Origin: Rudaea cellulosilytica DSM 22992
GTDB lineage: Bacteria > Pseudomonadota > Gammaproteobacteria > Xanthomonadales > Rhodanobacteraceae
DNA: 64,000 bases
NCBI RefSeq assembly: GCF_000378125.1
Contig: NZ_KB899241.1
Location: 2,083,652 to 2,147,651, forward strand
Direction: 5' to 3'
The translations under genes and the position numbers were made by a program. Under the pieces are notes generated by a model. The model was given only the letters and a program-made list of their open reading frames with translations. It was not told the DNA's origin and did no database searches. Below are positions 8,026 through 17,856 of this stretch, piece after piece (the stretch's first letter is position 1; the number at the start of each line of letters is the position of its first letter).

Positions 8026-10272
8026 ATGAAGATGACAATCACGGTTGGGTTGGCGTGGGTACTGATGTTGGTGTGCTCTGCGGCCGTTTCAGCGAAAGAC
8101 GAATCTGCGTCGACGGCAAGCGTCGTCGATGCGATCGAGATGACTCGAATTCAACACGAGGCGGGGGCGGACGGTGCCGTAGCTGCGATTTCGCCCGACG
8201 GCACACAAGCAGCGTTTGTAACGTGGCGCGGGGACATGGCGCGCAACACCAACGCCTATGAGTTGCGGCTGCTGGATCTGCGAGCGCCATTGCAATCGCG
8301 TCCTTCGAAGACGCTTTTGACGCGCCTCTATCCCGGAGATCGTCATGATCAGCAGGCGTCGCCGATCAAGCAATTGCGTTTCGTGCAGCAAGGAAAAGCG
8401 TTGGCGTATCTGGGGCTCGATGGGAGCGCGGTGGCACAAGCGTACGTCGTGGAGATCGCGACCGGGAAAGAGCGTCAGCTGACCAAGCATCCAAGCTCCG
8501 TTCGAAACTTTGTGCTCGACGCAAAAGGCGGCTTACTCGCCTATTCGGCCGTGGCTTATCCGCAGGATGAAACGTCGCGCCGCGTGGAAGAAGATGGTGT
8601 CTTCCTCTGGGATTTCGCGATGTTCCCGGACTATCGCGCGTCGTTCCCGGCCGGCTCGATCCTGGCCCGGCAAGGCGGTTGGAAGGGGATCCGCCAGTAC
8701 TTTTTGGCAGGCAATTCGCCGAAGCTGATTTTTGATTCGCGCCAGAGCCGACCCGCTGAGCAGAGTGCTCCGAGCGATCCGAAGGCAGCAGTCAGTCCAT
8801 CGCAATCGCTTATGGACGACATGGTGTTGGGCTTTGCGGCGTTGTCGGCAGACCCGAGTGGCAAACAATTTCTGCTCTATCCGTACCAGATCACCGAACA
8901 TCCGATGCACCCGGAGCGCTACCAATACTATCGCGCTCCGAACATGAATTCATACGCGCGTCGCGTTGCGCCGCAGGTCGCTTTGGTCGATGCAGCGACC
9001 GGCAAGATCTCACCCCTGATCGATGCGCCGAGTCCGCAATTCGAACGCTACGAGAGCGGAGCGCCGCTGTGGTCGGCGGACGGGCGTTCGGTTTTGATGT
9101 ACACCCTTTTCTCAGATAAGCCAGATGTACCGCCCGCATGGGTCGAAGTTGAACTGGCTTCGCGCCGAGTCGTTTCGCTAGGCTTGGAAAAGGATTGGAA
9201 GCCGGTCGGCTGGGCAAGCGATGGAAAAAGTCTGGTCCTTTCGAACAAAGGCGAACGGTTTGCGCTGCTGCATCGAGGCGATGATGGTCGCTGGCTCAAG
9301 CCGCAGAACAGCGGCAGCATCAAGGGACTCAATCCGGATTGGTCTGCGGTAACCGACGGCGCCGTTGTGCTTGGGGTCAAGGATGGGTTGCGCCAGGCGC
9401 CCGAGCTTGCCGCGTACGATTTGCACGCAGGAAAAGAACAGCTCTTGACGGATCTGAATCCACAACTGCGCCAACGGCGCCTTGGGGAGGTATCCGGGCT
9501 TCACTGGCGCGATCCGCCCAGCACGGAGGCCGAAGGGTTCCTGGTGAAACCGGTGGGGTTCCAGGCGGGGAAGCGCTATCCGCTGGTGGTCTTGCTCGAC
9601 GATGGCACACTGCGCCGCGAAGGTGATCCATATTTTCTTGACGCCGCTTGGCAGCTCAGTGGACATGCCGCACAAATGTTGGCGGCGCAAGGTTTCATGG
9701 TGCTTTATCACCGCGAGCCACCGCTGCGAGACGTGATCGAAACACCGGAAGAGCCGCGCCGCATGCAGCGTGACATTGAGGCAGCGGTGGCAAAGCTAGA
9801 CCAGGAAGGTCTGATCGACAAGGCGCGGATTGGGATCTCTGGTTGGAGCCGGGCGGGCTTCTATACAAGTTATTTGCTGATCCACTCTTCACTGCATTTT
9901 GCCGCGGCAACCAACATCGACGGTGGCGCTTCAGAGTACACCGACCGGATGCGTCCTTTTACCGATGACGAGCTGAAGCAAATTTCGGGTCCCGTGATGT
10001 TCGAGTCCCACGGTCTATGGAGTCTCGTCTATCACTCGGCGATGGCCGAGCGAATGACTGCGCTCGGTGTGCCGAACGAGATTCTGTATTTCGACGCCGC
10101 GTCACACTCGACCACGCGGCCGCAGCATCGCTCGCGCTCTTTGCAGACCAATATCGATTGGTGGCGATTTTGGCTGCAAGATCAGATCGATCCGGAACCA
10201 GCGAAAGCCACGCAGTATGCACACTGGCAACAGTTGCGTGAGGCAGAGCAGGCACGCAAGCCAAAATCTTGA
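8026..10272 (+). CDS. AtxE2-type lasso peptide isopeptidase homologue (S9)
   Basis: A 748-residue protein with a cleavable signal peptide (residues 1-23, ending VSAKD). A DAIEMTRI segment and a propeller start (ISPDGTQAAFVTWRGDMARNT) are both characteristic of the AtxE2 isopeptidase family. The C-terminal domain has GWSRAG (Ser608) and ASHSTTRP (His694), and ends with DPEPAKATQYAHW. At the place where S9 enzymes carry the acidic triad member (GxxDxxV) this protein reads SHGLWSLVYH, with no obvious Asp or Glu. It and the 1146 gene share this departure. In Asticcacaulis AtxE2 opens the isopeptide-closed ring of lasso peptides, and such genes lie beside FecI/FecR and TonB receptors, as here. The longer frame from 7645 overlaps the preceding gene and is rejected. 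Confidence 0.8.
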   Translation: MKMTITVGLAWVLMLVCSAAVSAKDESASTASVVDAIEMTRIQHEAGADGAVAAISPDGTQAAFVTWRGDMARNTNAYELRLLDLRAPLQSRPSKTLLTRLYPGDRHDQQASPIKQLRFVQQGKALAYLGLDGSAVAQAYVVEIATGKERQLTKHPSSVRNFVLDAKGGLLAYSAVAYPQDETSRRVEEDGVFLWDFAMFPDYRASFPAGSILARQGGWKGIRQYFLAGNSPKLIFDSRQSRPAEQSAPSDPKAAVSPSQSLMDDMVLGFAALSADPSGKQFLLYPYQITEHPMHPERYQYYRAPNMNSYARRVAPQVALVDAATGKISPLIDAPSPQFERYESGAPLWSADGRSVLMYTLFSDKPDVPPAWVEVELASRRVVSLGLEKDWKPVGWASDGKSLVLSNKGERFALLHRGDDGRWLKPQNSGSIKGLNPDWSAVTDGAVVLGVKDGLRQAPELAAYDLHAGKEQLLTDLNPQLRQRRLGEVSGLHWRDPPSTEAEGFLVKPVGFQAGKRYPLVVLLDDGTLRREGDPYFLDAAWQLSGHAAQMLAAQGFMVLYHREPPLRDVIETPEEPRRMQRDIEAAVAKLDQEGLIDKARIGISGWSRAGFYTSYLLIHSSLHFAAATNIDGGASEYTDRMRPFTDDELKQISGPVMFESHGLWSLVYHSAMAERMTALGVPNEILYFDAASHSTTRPQHRSRSLQTNIDWWRFWLQDQIDPEPAKATQYAHWQQLREAEQARKPKS

Positions 10273-10388
10273 GGCCGGCAGACCGTAGCCAGCATCAAGG
10301 CGGATGCCGGGATGTGTGCCTTGCCGGGTAAGACCAATAGGTGAGAACCTCTTGGCCCGAGGCCATGAAGCAACCAAGTGGCGAACGC

Positions 10389-10427
10389 AGCGCATCGGTG
10401 GGGAACTTCCCCCGATGCGCTTTGTTT
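10389..10427 (+). terminator. rho-independent terminator
   Basis: GCGCATCGG pairs with CCGATGCGC, extended by GGG/CCC around a small loop, and is followed directly by TTTGTTT. It ends the S9/isopeptidase transcription unit before the sigma factor gene. Confidence 0.8.
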
Positions 10428-10538
10428 AGCCCTAACCGAAACCTGAGTGCCAGCCTTCGTCCTTCGAATTGTGTGGTCCGATTGGTTTGGCGACGCACGA
10501 GAGGGCTCGCCCCCTACCCCAAGAAATGAAAGAAAAAT

Positions 10539-10550
10539 GAAATATTTTTC
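10539..10550 (+). promoter_or_regulatory. AT-rich element upstream of sigma gene
   Basis: GAAATATTTTTC lies about 70 bases before the sigma ATG, followed by TTGTGGGGG. Near-identical A/T blocks precede two of the receptor genes (19578 and 55841). It may be an UP-like or ECF promoter element; the function is inferred from recurrence only. Confidence 0.35.
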
Positions 10551-10618
10551 TTGTGGGGGTTGCGAATGGATGCAAGACTGGAATCCTTGCTACGCCCCAA
10601 TCGCAAGCCTTCGAGAAC

Positions 10619-11200
10619 ATGGCTGAAACGTACTCGTCAGGCGGTGAATTGACCCTTCAGGAACGGGATTTTCCGCGGGACGAGCGCCGCTACCCGCAGC
10701 AGGACTTCGATGCCTTCTTCCAAAGGCACCGCCCGTCGCTGATCGCATTCTTGCGCCGTCGCACGCCGACGGAAGCGGACGCGGAGGAGATTGCGCAGGA
10801 AAGCTATACGCGCCTACTCGGATCCGACTACAACGCACCACGGCCACCGGAAGTGTGGCGATCGCTCCTCTACCGCATCGCCGGAAATCTTGCGGTAAGT
10901 CAGCACCGCATGCGCCAGAGTCAGCACACGCAGAGCGGCTACAACCTCGAGGAAATGGAGTTCAGTGGCGATTCTCCCTCACAGGAACGCATGGTCTCGG
11001 CGCAACAGGAATTGGTTCTGGTGCGCATGGCACTCGCCGCGTTGTCGCCCAAGTGTCGGAAGGTCTTCATGCTGAGTCGGGCGCACCACAAGACGTATCC
11101 AGAGATCGCGCAGCTTTGCGAGATCTCCGTAAAAATGGTGGAGAAATACATGTCGCAGGCGCTGGGCGCCTTGCGTCGGGCGGTAGGGGACAGGGCATGA
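10619..11200 (+). CDS. ECF sigma factor, FecI-like
   Basis: 193 residues with sigma region 2 (DFDAFFQRHRPSLIAFLRRR, then EADAEEIAQESYTRLL) and region 4 (LSPKCRKVFMLSRAHHKTYPEIA with VKMVEKYMSQAL as the recognition helix). This is the FecI-type iron-starvation/cell-surface-signalling group. The ATG at 10619 is preferred; a GTG at 10553 would add 22 residues with no sigma homology. It overlaps the following fecR-like gene by four bases (ATGA), so the two are translationally coupled. It is expected to direct transcription of the receptor gene two genes downstream once the receptor signals. Confidence 0.92.
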   Translation: MAETYSSGGELTLQERDFPRDERRYPQQDFDAFFQRHRPSLIAFLRRRTPTEADAEEIAQESYTRLLGSDYNAPRPPEVWRSLLYRIAGNLAVSQHRMRQSQHTQSGYNLEEMEFSGDSPSQERMVSAQQELVLVRMALAALSPKCRKVFMLSRAHHKTYPEIAQLCEISVKMVEKYMSQALGALRRAVGDRA

Positions 11201-12213
11201 ACAGCGTCAAAGCAAGCATGGAAAAGGATCAGCGTGCACTTGACGAGGCGGAGGCTTGGTTCGCGCGCCGGCTTGCACACGATGACAGCGATAGCCAGCA
11301 ATTCGAGAAATGGCTTCGCGAGAATCCCGCGCATGCCAGTGCATGGCAGAAAACGCAGGCCCTGTGGGATCACATGGGGGACTGGGTGCAAGATGAAGCG
11401 CTCGCAGACTATGCGCGCGAAGCATTCGAGCCCGAGCACACTACATCGAGCGCGGGTCATCGCGAGAGAGACATCGCCACTCGGCATCGTCGTGCTTCGC
11501 TTCGGCGCCATCTCAAGTACGCAGCTGCCGCCGCCGCAATCGTTGCCACTGTCACTATCGGACTTGGAATCGGCAGAACTCGTTCTCAGGTCTATACAAC
11601 CGACATCCAGGTCGCCGACATTCACCTTTCCGATGGGTCGACAGTCCGGCTCGACGCAGGATCACGCTTGGAAGCGAGCATGAGCTGGTGGCGTCGCAAT
11701 GTGCATCTGCTTCAGGGACGAGCATTGTTCGATGTGACTCATGATGCTTCCCGACCCTTCATCGTTGACGCCGATGCTGGTCGCATCACCGTGCTTGGCA
11801 CCAGCTTCGAAGTCGACCGTCGAACCGACGATGTGGTGGTTACCCTTCTTCGTGGCTCCGTATCGATTGATACGCCAGGAGATCCTGTGCCAACCAAACT
11901 CCGACCCGGCGAGCAGGCGCGCTGGCAAGCGGACGCCAAACATTGGAGTCAACGAGGCGTGGATGTAGCAGTGGCGACACGCTGGACAACGGGCTTCCAC
12001 GTGTTCGACGCGATGCCACTCTCGCAGGCGGTGGCAGAGATAAATCGTTATTCGGCACGCAAGATACGGTTGGCGGATTCTTCTCTCAGTGCTCTAGAGC
12101 TCAATGGCAATTTCCATCTTGGCGATGCCGGCGGTATTGCCAACGCACTTCCCTACGTGTTGCCGGTGAAGGTGCGTGATGAGGGTGCAGAAATCATTGT
12201 GTCGCATCGGTAG
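11197..12213 (+). CDS. FecR-family anti-sigma/signal transducer
   Basis: 338 residues with three parts. The N-terminal cytoplasmic FecR_N (DUF4880) domain includes AEAWFARRLAHDDSD and ENPAHASAW. One membrane helix lies at about residues 108-126. The periplasmic FecR domain includes VHLSDGSTVRLDAGS-like IHLSDGSTVRLDAG, ALFDVTHDASRPFIVDA and ITVLGTSFEV. It should hold the upstream sigma factor and receive a signal from the receptor STN domain. The start overlaps the sigma stop; the longer frame from 10855 runs through the sigma gene and is rejected. Confidence 0.92.
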   Translation: MNSVKASMEKDQRALDEAEAWFARRLAHDDSDSQQFEKWLRENPAHASAWQKTQALWDHMGDWVQDEALADYAREAFEPEHTTSSAGHRERDIATRHRRASLRRHLKYAAAAAAIVATVTIGLGIGRTRSQVYTTDIQVADIHLSDGSTVRLDAGSRLEASMSWWRRNVHLLQGRALFDVTHDASRPFIVDADAGRITVLGTSFEVDRRTDDVVVTLLRGSVSIDTPGDPVPTKLRPGEQARWQADAKHWSQRGVDVAVATRWTTGFHVFDAMPLSQAVAEINRYSARKIRLADSSLSALELNGNFHLGDAGGIANALPYVLPVKVRDEGAEIIVSHR

Positions 12214-12231
12214 GGTGGCAAGACATCCCCG

Positions 12232-12238
12232 CGTCTAA
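12232..12238 (+). promoter_or_regulatory. CGTCTAA, candidate ECF -10 element
   Basis: CGTCTAA lies about 50 bases before the receptor ATG. CGTCTC and CGTCTA occur at matching places before the other two STN-receptor genes. ECF promoters commonly have a CGTC-type -10, so this is a plausible FecI-dependent start; the -35 is not clear. Confidence 0.35.
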
Positions 12239-12286
12239 GGTCAGGCCAACGCCATCGCAGCAATCGCGCGCGATGCCACGCCAACC

Positions 12287-14947
12287 ATGGGGAAAAACAT
12301 GTTTGCAAATGTTCATCGTCGACGGAGCAACGGAGTGTTACGCCGTTTGTGCCTGAGTTCGATCATTGTCTGTTCGCTCGTAAGCGCAACTTGGGCGCAA
12401 GGTACTGAGCAAGCGTTTGACTACTCGTTGCCAGCTGCGAGCCTAACGCAGTCCGTGACTGCGATCAGTCAACATAGCGGTATCCAAGTGATCTACGAAT
12501 CCGCGCCGTCGAAGGAACTGAAGGCGGCGCCGATCAACGGTCACTTCACCGCAAAGCAAGCTTTGGACAAGGTGCTGGTCGGTAGTGGACTGACCTACGA
12601 ATTTATCAATAGCGGCACGGTGGTCATCCGCAAATCTCCCGGCAATACCGCTGACGGTAAACAGTCGCCTGCTTCAGCCAGGAACAAACAGAGCTCGAAC
12701 GGCAAGGCGGACGGTGGTGAGGAGCCCACGGTCCTGAACTCAGTGTCGGTCACAGGTACGCGCATCCGCGGAGGAGACACTGCTTCGCAGACCATCGTGA
12801 TCGACGATCAGCGAATGAAGGAAGAAGGTCTCAACGATCTCGGCGAGGTGATTCGCAGCATCTCGCAGAACTATCGGGGAGGTCAGAATCCAGGCGTTAC
12901 CGCAGGAGCTTCGGCGGGCGGCATCGCCAATCAGAATATGACCGGCGGTTCTGCCCTGAATCTTCGTGGCCTGGGTCCGGATGCGACGCTAACATTGCTC
13001 AATGGGCGTCGCTTGAGTTACGACGGTTTTGTTCAGGCGGTAGATATCAGCCAGATCCCACTGGAGGCTGTCGAACGCATCGAAGTCGTGCCGGATGGAG
13101 CTTCTGCGATTTACGGTTCGGATGCGGTGGCGGGTGTGGCCAACGTCGTCCTGAAACGCGATTTCGATGGCGTGACGTTGTCGTCGCGGTACGGTTCGGC
13201 AGCGGACGGGGGATTGACCGCGCACGAGTACAGCGCGACTGCGGGCACCACCTGGCCGACCGGTGGGGTGATCGCGACGTTCAAGACGACGGATCAGGAC
13301 CCCATCTACGCCACCCAACGCGCGTATACGCGAGCTATGGACGATCCGACGACGATCTACTCCGGAACGCAGATGCGCAGTGGCCTGTTGAGTGCGCACC
13401 AGTCGATCGGAGATTCCATCGAATTGCGACTGGATGCACTGCGTACAACTCGCGACTTGCTGGACTCGATTGCCTATCCGGGCTACTACTACTTGGACGA
13501 ACCGCGAACGATCGTTTCGTTGATCGCGCCGAGCATCGTGTTCTCTTTGCCCAATGACTGGTCGTTGACTACCAGTTTTACCAGCGGCAAGGATCGCAAC
13601 GTCTACAAAGACTATATGGTGACTGGCGGCGTGCCTGCTCTGCAGGCGCGCGGCTGCTACTGCAATAAGTCGCGGACCGCCGAAGCCAGCGCAGAAGGCC
13701 CGCTGTTTCATCTCGGTCAGAACGAGGTGAGATTGGCTGTTGGCGCCGGAACGCGCACGGATGACTTTCTCATCCATTCGTATACGTCCGGTCATCAGTA
13801 TGGCGGCGAAGAAAGCAGTCGCTATGTCTATGGTGAGTTGGCTGTGCCGATCGTTTCGCCGGAACAGGGCCGTCCTGGTTTGCAGCGGCTTGAGTTGAGT
13901 CTTGCCGCGCGGACGGAAGACTACGACAGCTTCGGACGAGTCACCACGCCGAAAGTAGGCCTCGTCTATGACCCCTCCGGCGACTACACCTTGAAGGCTT
14001 CGTGGGGACGCTCATTCAAGGCGCCAACACTGCTGCAACAATACTCGGATCGGATTGCGTATCTGTGGAACGCGCAGCAACTGGGCGGCACGGCGTATCC
14101 GGCGGGCTCCACCGTACTGATGTCTTACGGCGGAAACCCAAATCTCAAACCGGAGCGGGCACGTACGTCGAGCGTGACGCTCGCCTTCCATCCCGAGGCG
14201 ATTCGAGGGTTGGATGCGGAGCTGAGCTACTTCGACATCGACTACACCGATCGCGTGGCGCAGCCGTTTATCTATCTCGCCAATACCCTGCGCGATCCCA
14301 GTTATGCGCCATTCGTGACCTATTCACCAACTTCTCAGCAACAGCAAGACTTGCTCTCGCAATTCAGCGATACCTTCTACAACTACGCTAGTGCTCCCTA
14401 CGATCCAAGCAAGGTTGTCGCCATAGCTCGCGACGAATATGTGAACGTCGGTCAGCAGCAGGTGTCCGGAGTTGACTTCACAGGATCGTACCGATTCGAT
14501 CTGGGCGTCGGACAGATGCAACTCCGTGGCTCCGCCAGCTGGTTGGAAAGCTCGCAGAAGAATGGCCCGGGTCAGAAAGAGTTCGATCTTGCCGGTACGA
14601 TCTATCACCCGGCGAAATGGAACAGCCGCTTCGGTGCCGTTTGGCGAAATGGCGGCTTCAGCGCGTCGGCGTTCGTCAACTTTACTCAGGGAGTCATCAG
14701 CACGCTGACTTCAGCGACAGAACGGACGGCCTCGTTCACGACGTTCGACACGACTTTGCGCTATGAAACTGCGCCTGGTCACGATGCCCTCTCTGGTGTC
14801 ATGGTCGCGCTTTCGGCCCAAAACTTGTTCAACAAGGCGCCGCCGCTCTACACGCCGCCCTATTCGTCTTATGTCCCCTTTGACTCGACAAACTATTCCG
14901 CGATTGGTCGCTACGTGAGTTTGTCCGTCGCCAAGCATTGGCAGTAA
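12287..14947 (+). CDS. TonB-dependent receptor with STN signalling domain
   Basis: 886 residues. After a signal peptide comes an STN (secretin/TonB N-terminal) domain at about residues 40-110, from FDYSLPAASLTQSVTAIS to GTVVIRKS, then a linker. The TonB box/plug starts at NSVSVTGTRIRG and includes the plug signatures LRGLGPDATLTLLNGRR and VERIEVVPDGASAIYGSDA. The rest is a 22-strand barrel ending in SLSVAKHWQ. The STN domain marks it as a transducing receptor working with the FecR and sigma encoded just upstream. The ligand is unknown; the neighbouring peptidases argue for a peptide rather than iron. An alternative ATG lies four codons downstream (12299). Confidence 0.94.
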   Translation: MGKNMFANVHRRRSNGVLRRLCLSSIIVCSLVSATWAQGTEQAFDYSLPAASLTQSVTAISQHSGIQVIYESAPSKELKAAPINGHFTAKQALDKVLVGSGLTYEFINSGTVVIRKSPGNTADGKQSPASARNKQSSNGKADGGEEPTVLNSVSVTGTRIRGGDTASQTIVIDDQRMKEEGLNDLGEVIRSISQNYRGGQNPGVTAGASAGGIANQNMTGGSALNLRGLGPDATLTLLNGRRLSYDGFVQAVDISQIPLEAVERIEVVPDGASAIYGSDAVAGVANVVLKRDFDGVTLSSRYGSAADGGLTAHEYSATAGTTWPTGGVIATFKTTDQDPIYATQRAYTRAMDDPTTIYSGTQMRSGLLSAHQSIGDSIELRLDALRTTRDLLDSIAYPGYYYLDEPRTIVSLIAPSIVFSLPNDWSLTTSFTSGKDRNVYKDYMVTGGVPALQARGCYCNKSRTAEASAEGPLFHLGQNEVRLAVGAGTRTDDFLIHSYTSGHQYGGEESSRYVYGELAVPIVSPEQGRPGLQRLELSLAARTEDYDSFGRVTTPKVGLVYDPSGDYTLKASWGRSFKAPTLLQQYSDRIAYLWNAQQLGGTAYPAGSTVLMSYGGNPNLKPERARTSSVTLAFHPEAIRGLDAELSYFDIDYTDRVAQPFIYLANTLRDPSYAPFVTYSPTSQQQQDLLSQFSDTFYNYASAPYDPSKVVAIARDEYVNVGQQQVSGVDFTGSYRFDLGVGQMQLRGSASWLESSQKNGPGQKEFDLAGTIYHPAKWNSRFGAVWRNGGFSASAFVNFTQGVISTLTSATERTASFTTFDTTLRYETAPGHDALSGVMVALSAQNLFNKAPPLYTPPYSSYVPFDSTNYSAIGRYVSLSVAKHWQ

Positions 14948-15091
14948 CCGTGGTGCGGTGACGAGTTCCTGTCCGCTGCGTAGCTCGTCCGACTGCACCC
15001 GCGAAGTTCGTTCGATAAAGCACTGGTCACGCCTTCGATCGAAGCCTGCTTCGAATTGTGTCGTCGCGCCAGTCCAATCAGGAGAATTCTC

Positions 15092-17512
15092 ATGTCGAAA
15101 GTCGAAAATAGAGGTTGGAGTCGGCCGGCTATCTTGGCCTTCTGCCTCGGTGCTTTGCTGAACGGAGCGGATGCGATCGCTGCCTCAGGGAAGACGGAAT
15201 CCACTCGTGCATATCCGTACGAGCTGGCGTTTCAGATGCGCGAGCTTCGTCGAAGCGATCTGTACACAGCATCGCCCGATGGAACTCGTGTCGCCGCAGT
15301 GGTGTTGATGCGGCCTGACGAACGCGAACAGTCCGTACGTTTCCTGGAGAACGGTTCGCCGATCGACGCACAAGGCGCGCACATACTGGTGTCCTCTGCG
15401 GGCGAGCGGCCAACGCCGGATCACGCGCCCATCTGTGGAGGCAAGGGCAATCAGTGGAGCCCTGTGTGGTCGCCCGATGGACGCCGTCTGGCATTTTACT
15501 CCGACATCGATGGCTCTCCTCGCGTATGGGTAATGGAGACCAACGGTGGCGCGTGCCGACGGGTGAGCGATGCCGTGGTTCGGACGAGTCTGTTTGCAGG
15601 CTATCAGGCTCATTGGTCCCCGGATGGGCATACGTTGTTCGTGCCGTTGCGCCCTGAGCAGGCGGGGGCGGTGCGTGACAGCGAGCGCTTGAGTACGGCT
15701 GAAAGCGACGCCCAGCACGACGCGAAGAAGCCTCCGGCGGTGTTCTATAGCGGAAGCGAGCAGCCCAAGGAGAGCAAGACAAACGGTGCAAAATCCGGCG
15801 ACGATCTCGCGTTCTTCCTTGCCCACTACAACTCGACGCTCGCTTCCATCGATGTGGAAAGCGGTGCTACAAAAGTCGTCGTGGATGCGCGCGAGGAACC
15901 GCGTCCCGCCACACTAGAAGTATCGCCGTCAGGCCATTGGCTGACACATACATCCGTGTCCCGACGCAAGGAAGAAATATCGACGGTCTATGTGAAGGAC
16001 CTTTCGTTCATTCCAGCCGTCGGAGGCAAGAGCCGACTTCTAGTCGGTGGCATGGTGTCGTCCGAAAGTCCTATCAACTACACCGAACTCGATTACCGTT
16101 GGCATCCCACGCAAGACCGCCTCGTCTATCTCAATGACGGTGCCGCATGGTCGGTGGACTTCACGGATGCTGGACCATCGACGCCGCGGCGGCTCGCGCC
16201 GGAATTGGGTAAAGTCGGTGGCGTGATTCTGTATTTTTCTCGCGACGGCAAAAGTCTGCTTGTCGGTTTGGACGCGAAGCAAGAAGGGCGCAACACGGTG
16301 CCAAAGAGCTTGGCGGTGATTCCGCTCGACGGTGGCAAAGCGTCGACCTACGCGCTGCCGGACACGATGCGGTGGCAGTTCCTCGATGTGGTTCGTGCCA
16401 ACGACGATGTTCTTTGGCAGCCGCGTGCGAACGAAATCTCTTTCCTCGAACGTGATCGCACGACGGCCGAAGAGACCGTGTTCAGCCTCGATCTGGTGAG
16501 CGGCAAGACGCGTGCGATGAATACCGGACTGCATCAACTGAATCATTTCGCCTCGGGCGGCGACCACAAGCAGTTATTTGCGATCTTCGAGGACATCGCG
16601 ACACCACCAGACGTTTATCGCTATTCCGCAGACCTGAGCAGCAAATCCCGCGTCACAATGGTGGAGCCGAGGGTCGAGGGCTTGCTGACGAGCGTGCCCA
16701 AAGTGCTTCAGGCGCGAGTTCCCATGTATGACGGTAGTCTCAAGACGGTGCGCACGACATTGCTTCTCCCACCCGGTGCGAAGCAGGGTGACAAGGTGCC
16801 CGCGATCGTCATGATCTATTCGGGTTCCGATCTTTCCACGCGGGCAACCTACTATGGCGGTGGCATGGGCAACACCGTGCCCAGCCAGATTTTCACCAGT
16901 CGTGGCTACGCCGTGCTGATGGCCGATGTGGAGCTGGCGCCCGAAGGCGAGCCCAGCTATCCGTTGCAGCACATGGTCGACATCTTGCTGCCGCAGGTGT
17001 ACGCGGCAGCAAATGAGGGCTATATCGACATCAATCGTTTGGCCGTGAGCGGCCAATCCTATGGTGGCTATAGCACCGCGTCGATTGCCAGTGTGACCAA
17101 CGTGTTCCGCGCAGCGATTCCGGTAAACGGTACGTATGACCTGGCGTCGTTCTACGGTGGTCTCGACAAGCAAGGCAACAGTCATTGGATTCGTTGGGCG
17201 GAGCAGGGCCAAGGCCGCATGGGACAGAGTCCCTGGGCTAATCTTCAGCGCTACATCGACAATTCGCCGTTCTACCGGATTGACCGCATCCATACTCCGT
17301 TGCTGATTGTGTCTGGTGGGGCTGACGAAACATGCCCGACCGATGGCGCTCGATTTTTCTTCGTTGGCCTACGACGGCTGGAGCGCCCAGCAGAACTGTT
17401 GATTTATCCAGGCGAAGGACATGTAATCAGCGAATGGTCGGTGGGACATGCGGCAGATGTGAGCCGGCGGATGGTGGAATTTCTTGGCAAACATTTGGAT
17501 AAATCTGAGTAA
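15092..17512 (+). CDS. secreted S9 family peptidase
   Basis: 806 residues, preceded by AGGAG at good spacing. A signal peptide ends near DAIAAS, followed by a WD-like propeller with SPDG strands (TASPDGTRVAAV, SPDGRRLAFYSD, SPDGHTLFV). The hydrolase domain has GQSYGGY (Ser656), GGADETC (Asp745) and GEGHVIS (His777), so the catalytic triad looks complete, as in dipeptidyl/acylaminoacyl peptidases. It follows the receptor by about 145 bases in the same direction and is likely co-transcribed with it, which points to processing of the receptor's ligand. Confidence 0.92.
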   Translation: MSKVENRGWSRPAILAFCLGALLNGADAIAASGKTESTRAYPYELAFQMRELRRSDLYTASPDGTRVAAVVLMRPDEREQSVRFLENGSPIDAQGAHILVSSAGERPTPDHAPICGGKGNQWSPVWSPDGRRLAFYSDIDGSPRVWVMETNGGACRRVSDAVVRTSLFAGYQAHWSPDGHTLFVPLRPEQAGAVRDSERLSTAESDAQHDAKKPPAVFYSGSEQPKESKTNGAKSGDDLAFFLAHYNSTLASIDVESGATKVVVDAREEPRPATLEVSPSGHWLTHTSVSRRKEEISTVYVKDLSFIPAVGGKSRLLVGGMVSSESPINYTELDYRWHPTQDRLVYLNDGAAWSVDFTDAGPSTPRRLAPELGKVGGVILYFSRDGKSLLVGLDAKQEGRNTVPKSLAVIPLDGGKASTYALPDTMRWQFLDVVRANDDVLWQPRANEISFLERDRTTAEETVFSLDLVSGKTRAMNTGLHQLNHFASGGDHKQLFAIFEDIATPPDVYRYSADLSSKSRVTMVEPRVEGLLTSVPKVLQARVPMYDGSLKTVRTTLLLPPGAKQGDKVPAIVMIYSGSDLSTRATYYGGGMGNTVPSQIFTSRGYAVLMADVELAPEGEPSYPLQHMVDILLPQVYAAANEGYIDINRLAVSGQSYGGYSTASIASVTNVFRAAIPVNGTYDLASFYGGLDKQGNSHWIRWAEQGQGRMGQSPWANLQRYIDNSPFYRIDRIHTPLLIVSGGADETCPTDGARFFFVGLRRLERPAELLIYPGEGHVISEWSVGHAADVSRRMVEFLGKHLDKSE

Positions 17513-17520
17513 GGTGCAAC

Positions 17521-17561
17521 CCTTCATTCAGGCGGTCGCCTTCGGCGGCCGCTGATGAAGG
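17521..17561 (+). terminator. strong hairpin after S9 gene
   Basis: CCTTCAT...GCGGtCGCC pairs with GGCGgCCGC...ATGAAGG around a TTC loop, nine bases after the stop codon. There is no T-run after it, so it may be a mRNA-stabilising hairpin rather than a classical terminator. The following 280 bases, up to the sigma gene, hold no gene that I can support. Confidence 0.5.
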
Positions 17562-17856
17562 CTAGCCAGAACAGTACCATCGTAGCGATGTGGCAATTTC
17601 TACATGTCCGTCCAAATCGTCGAAGACGGCTACGAATAGGCCGCACTCTGAGCGGGCGTGAAGGTTGCGGAGCATCTGCGAAGTTCAGGTCGATTCACCC
17701 AAAGCGACCAACGAGGCGCGGTGCCGAGGTGCCCCGCTGAACCCTGGGAACGCCAAAGACGAAGAACTGAGCGATATCCCCCACGAATTTTCGAAAGAAA
17801 TTAATTAAATTTTCGAGTCGCACAATTCGAACCTACTTCGCGCTAATGTGCGGGCG

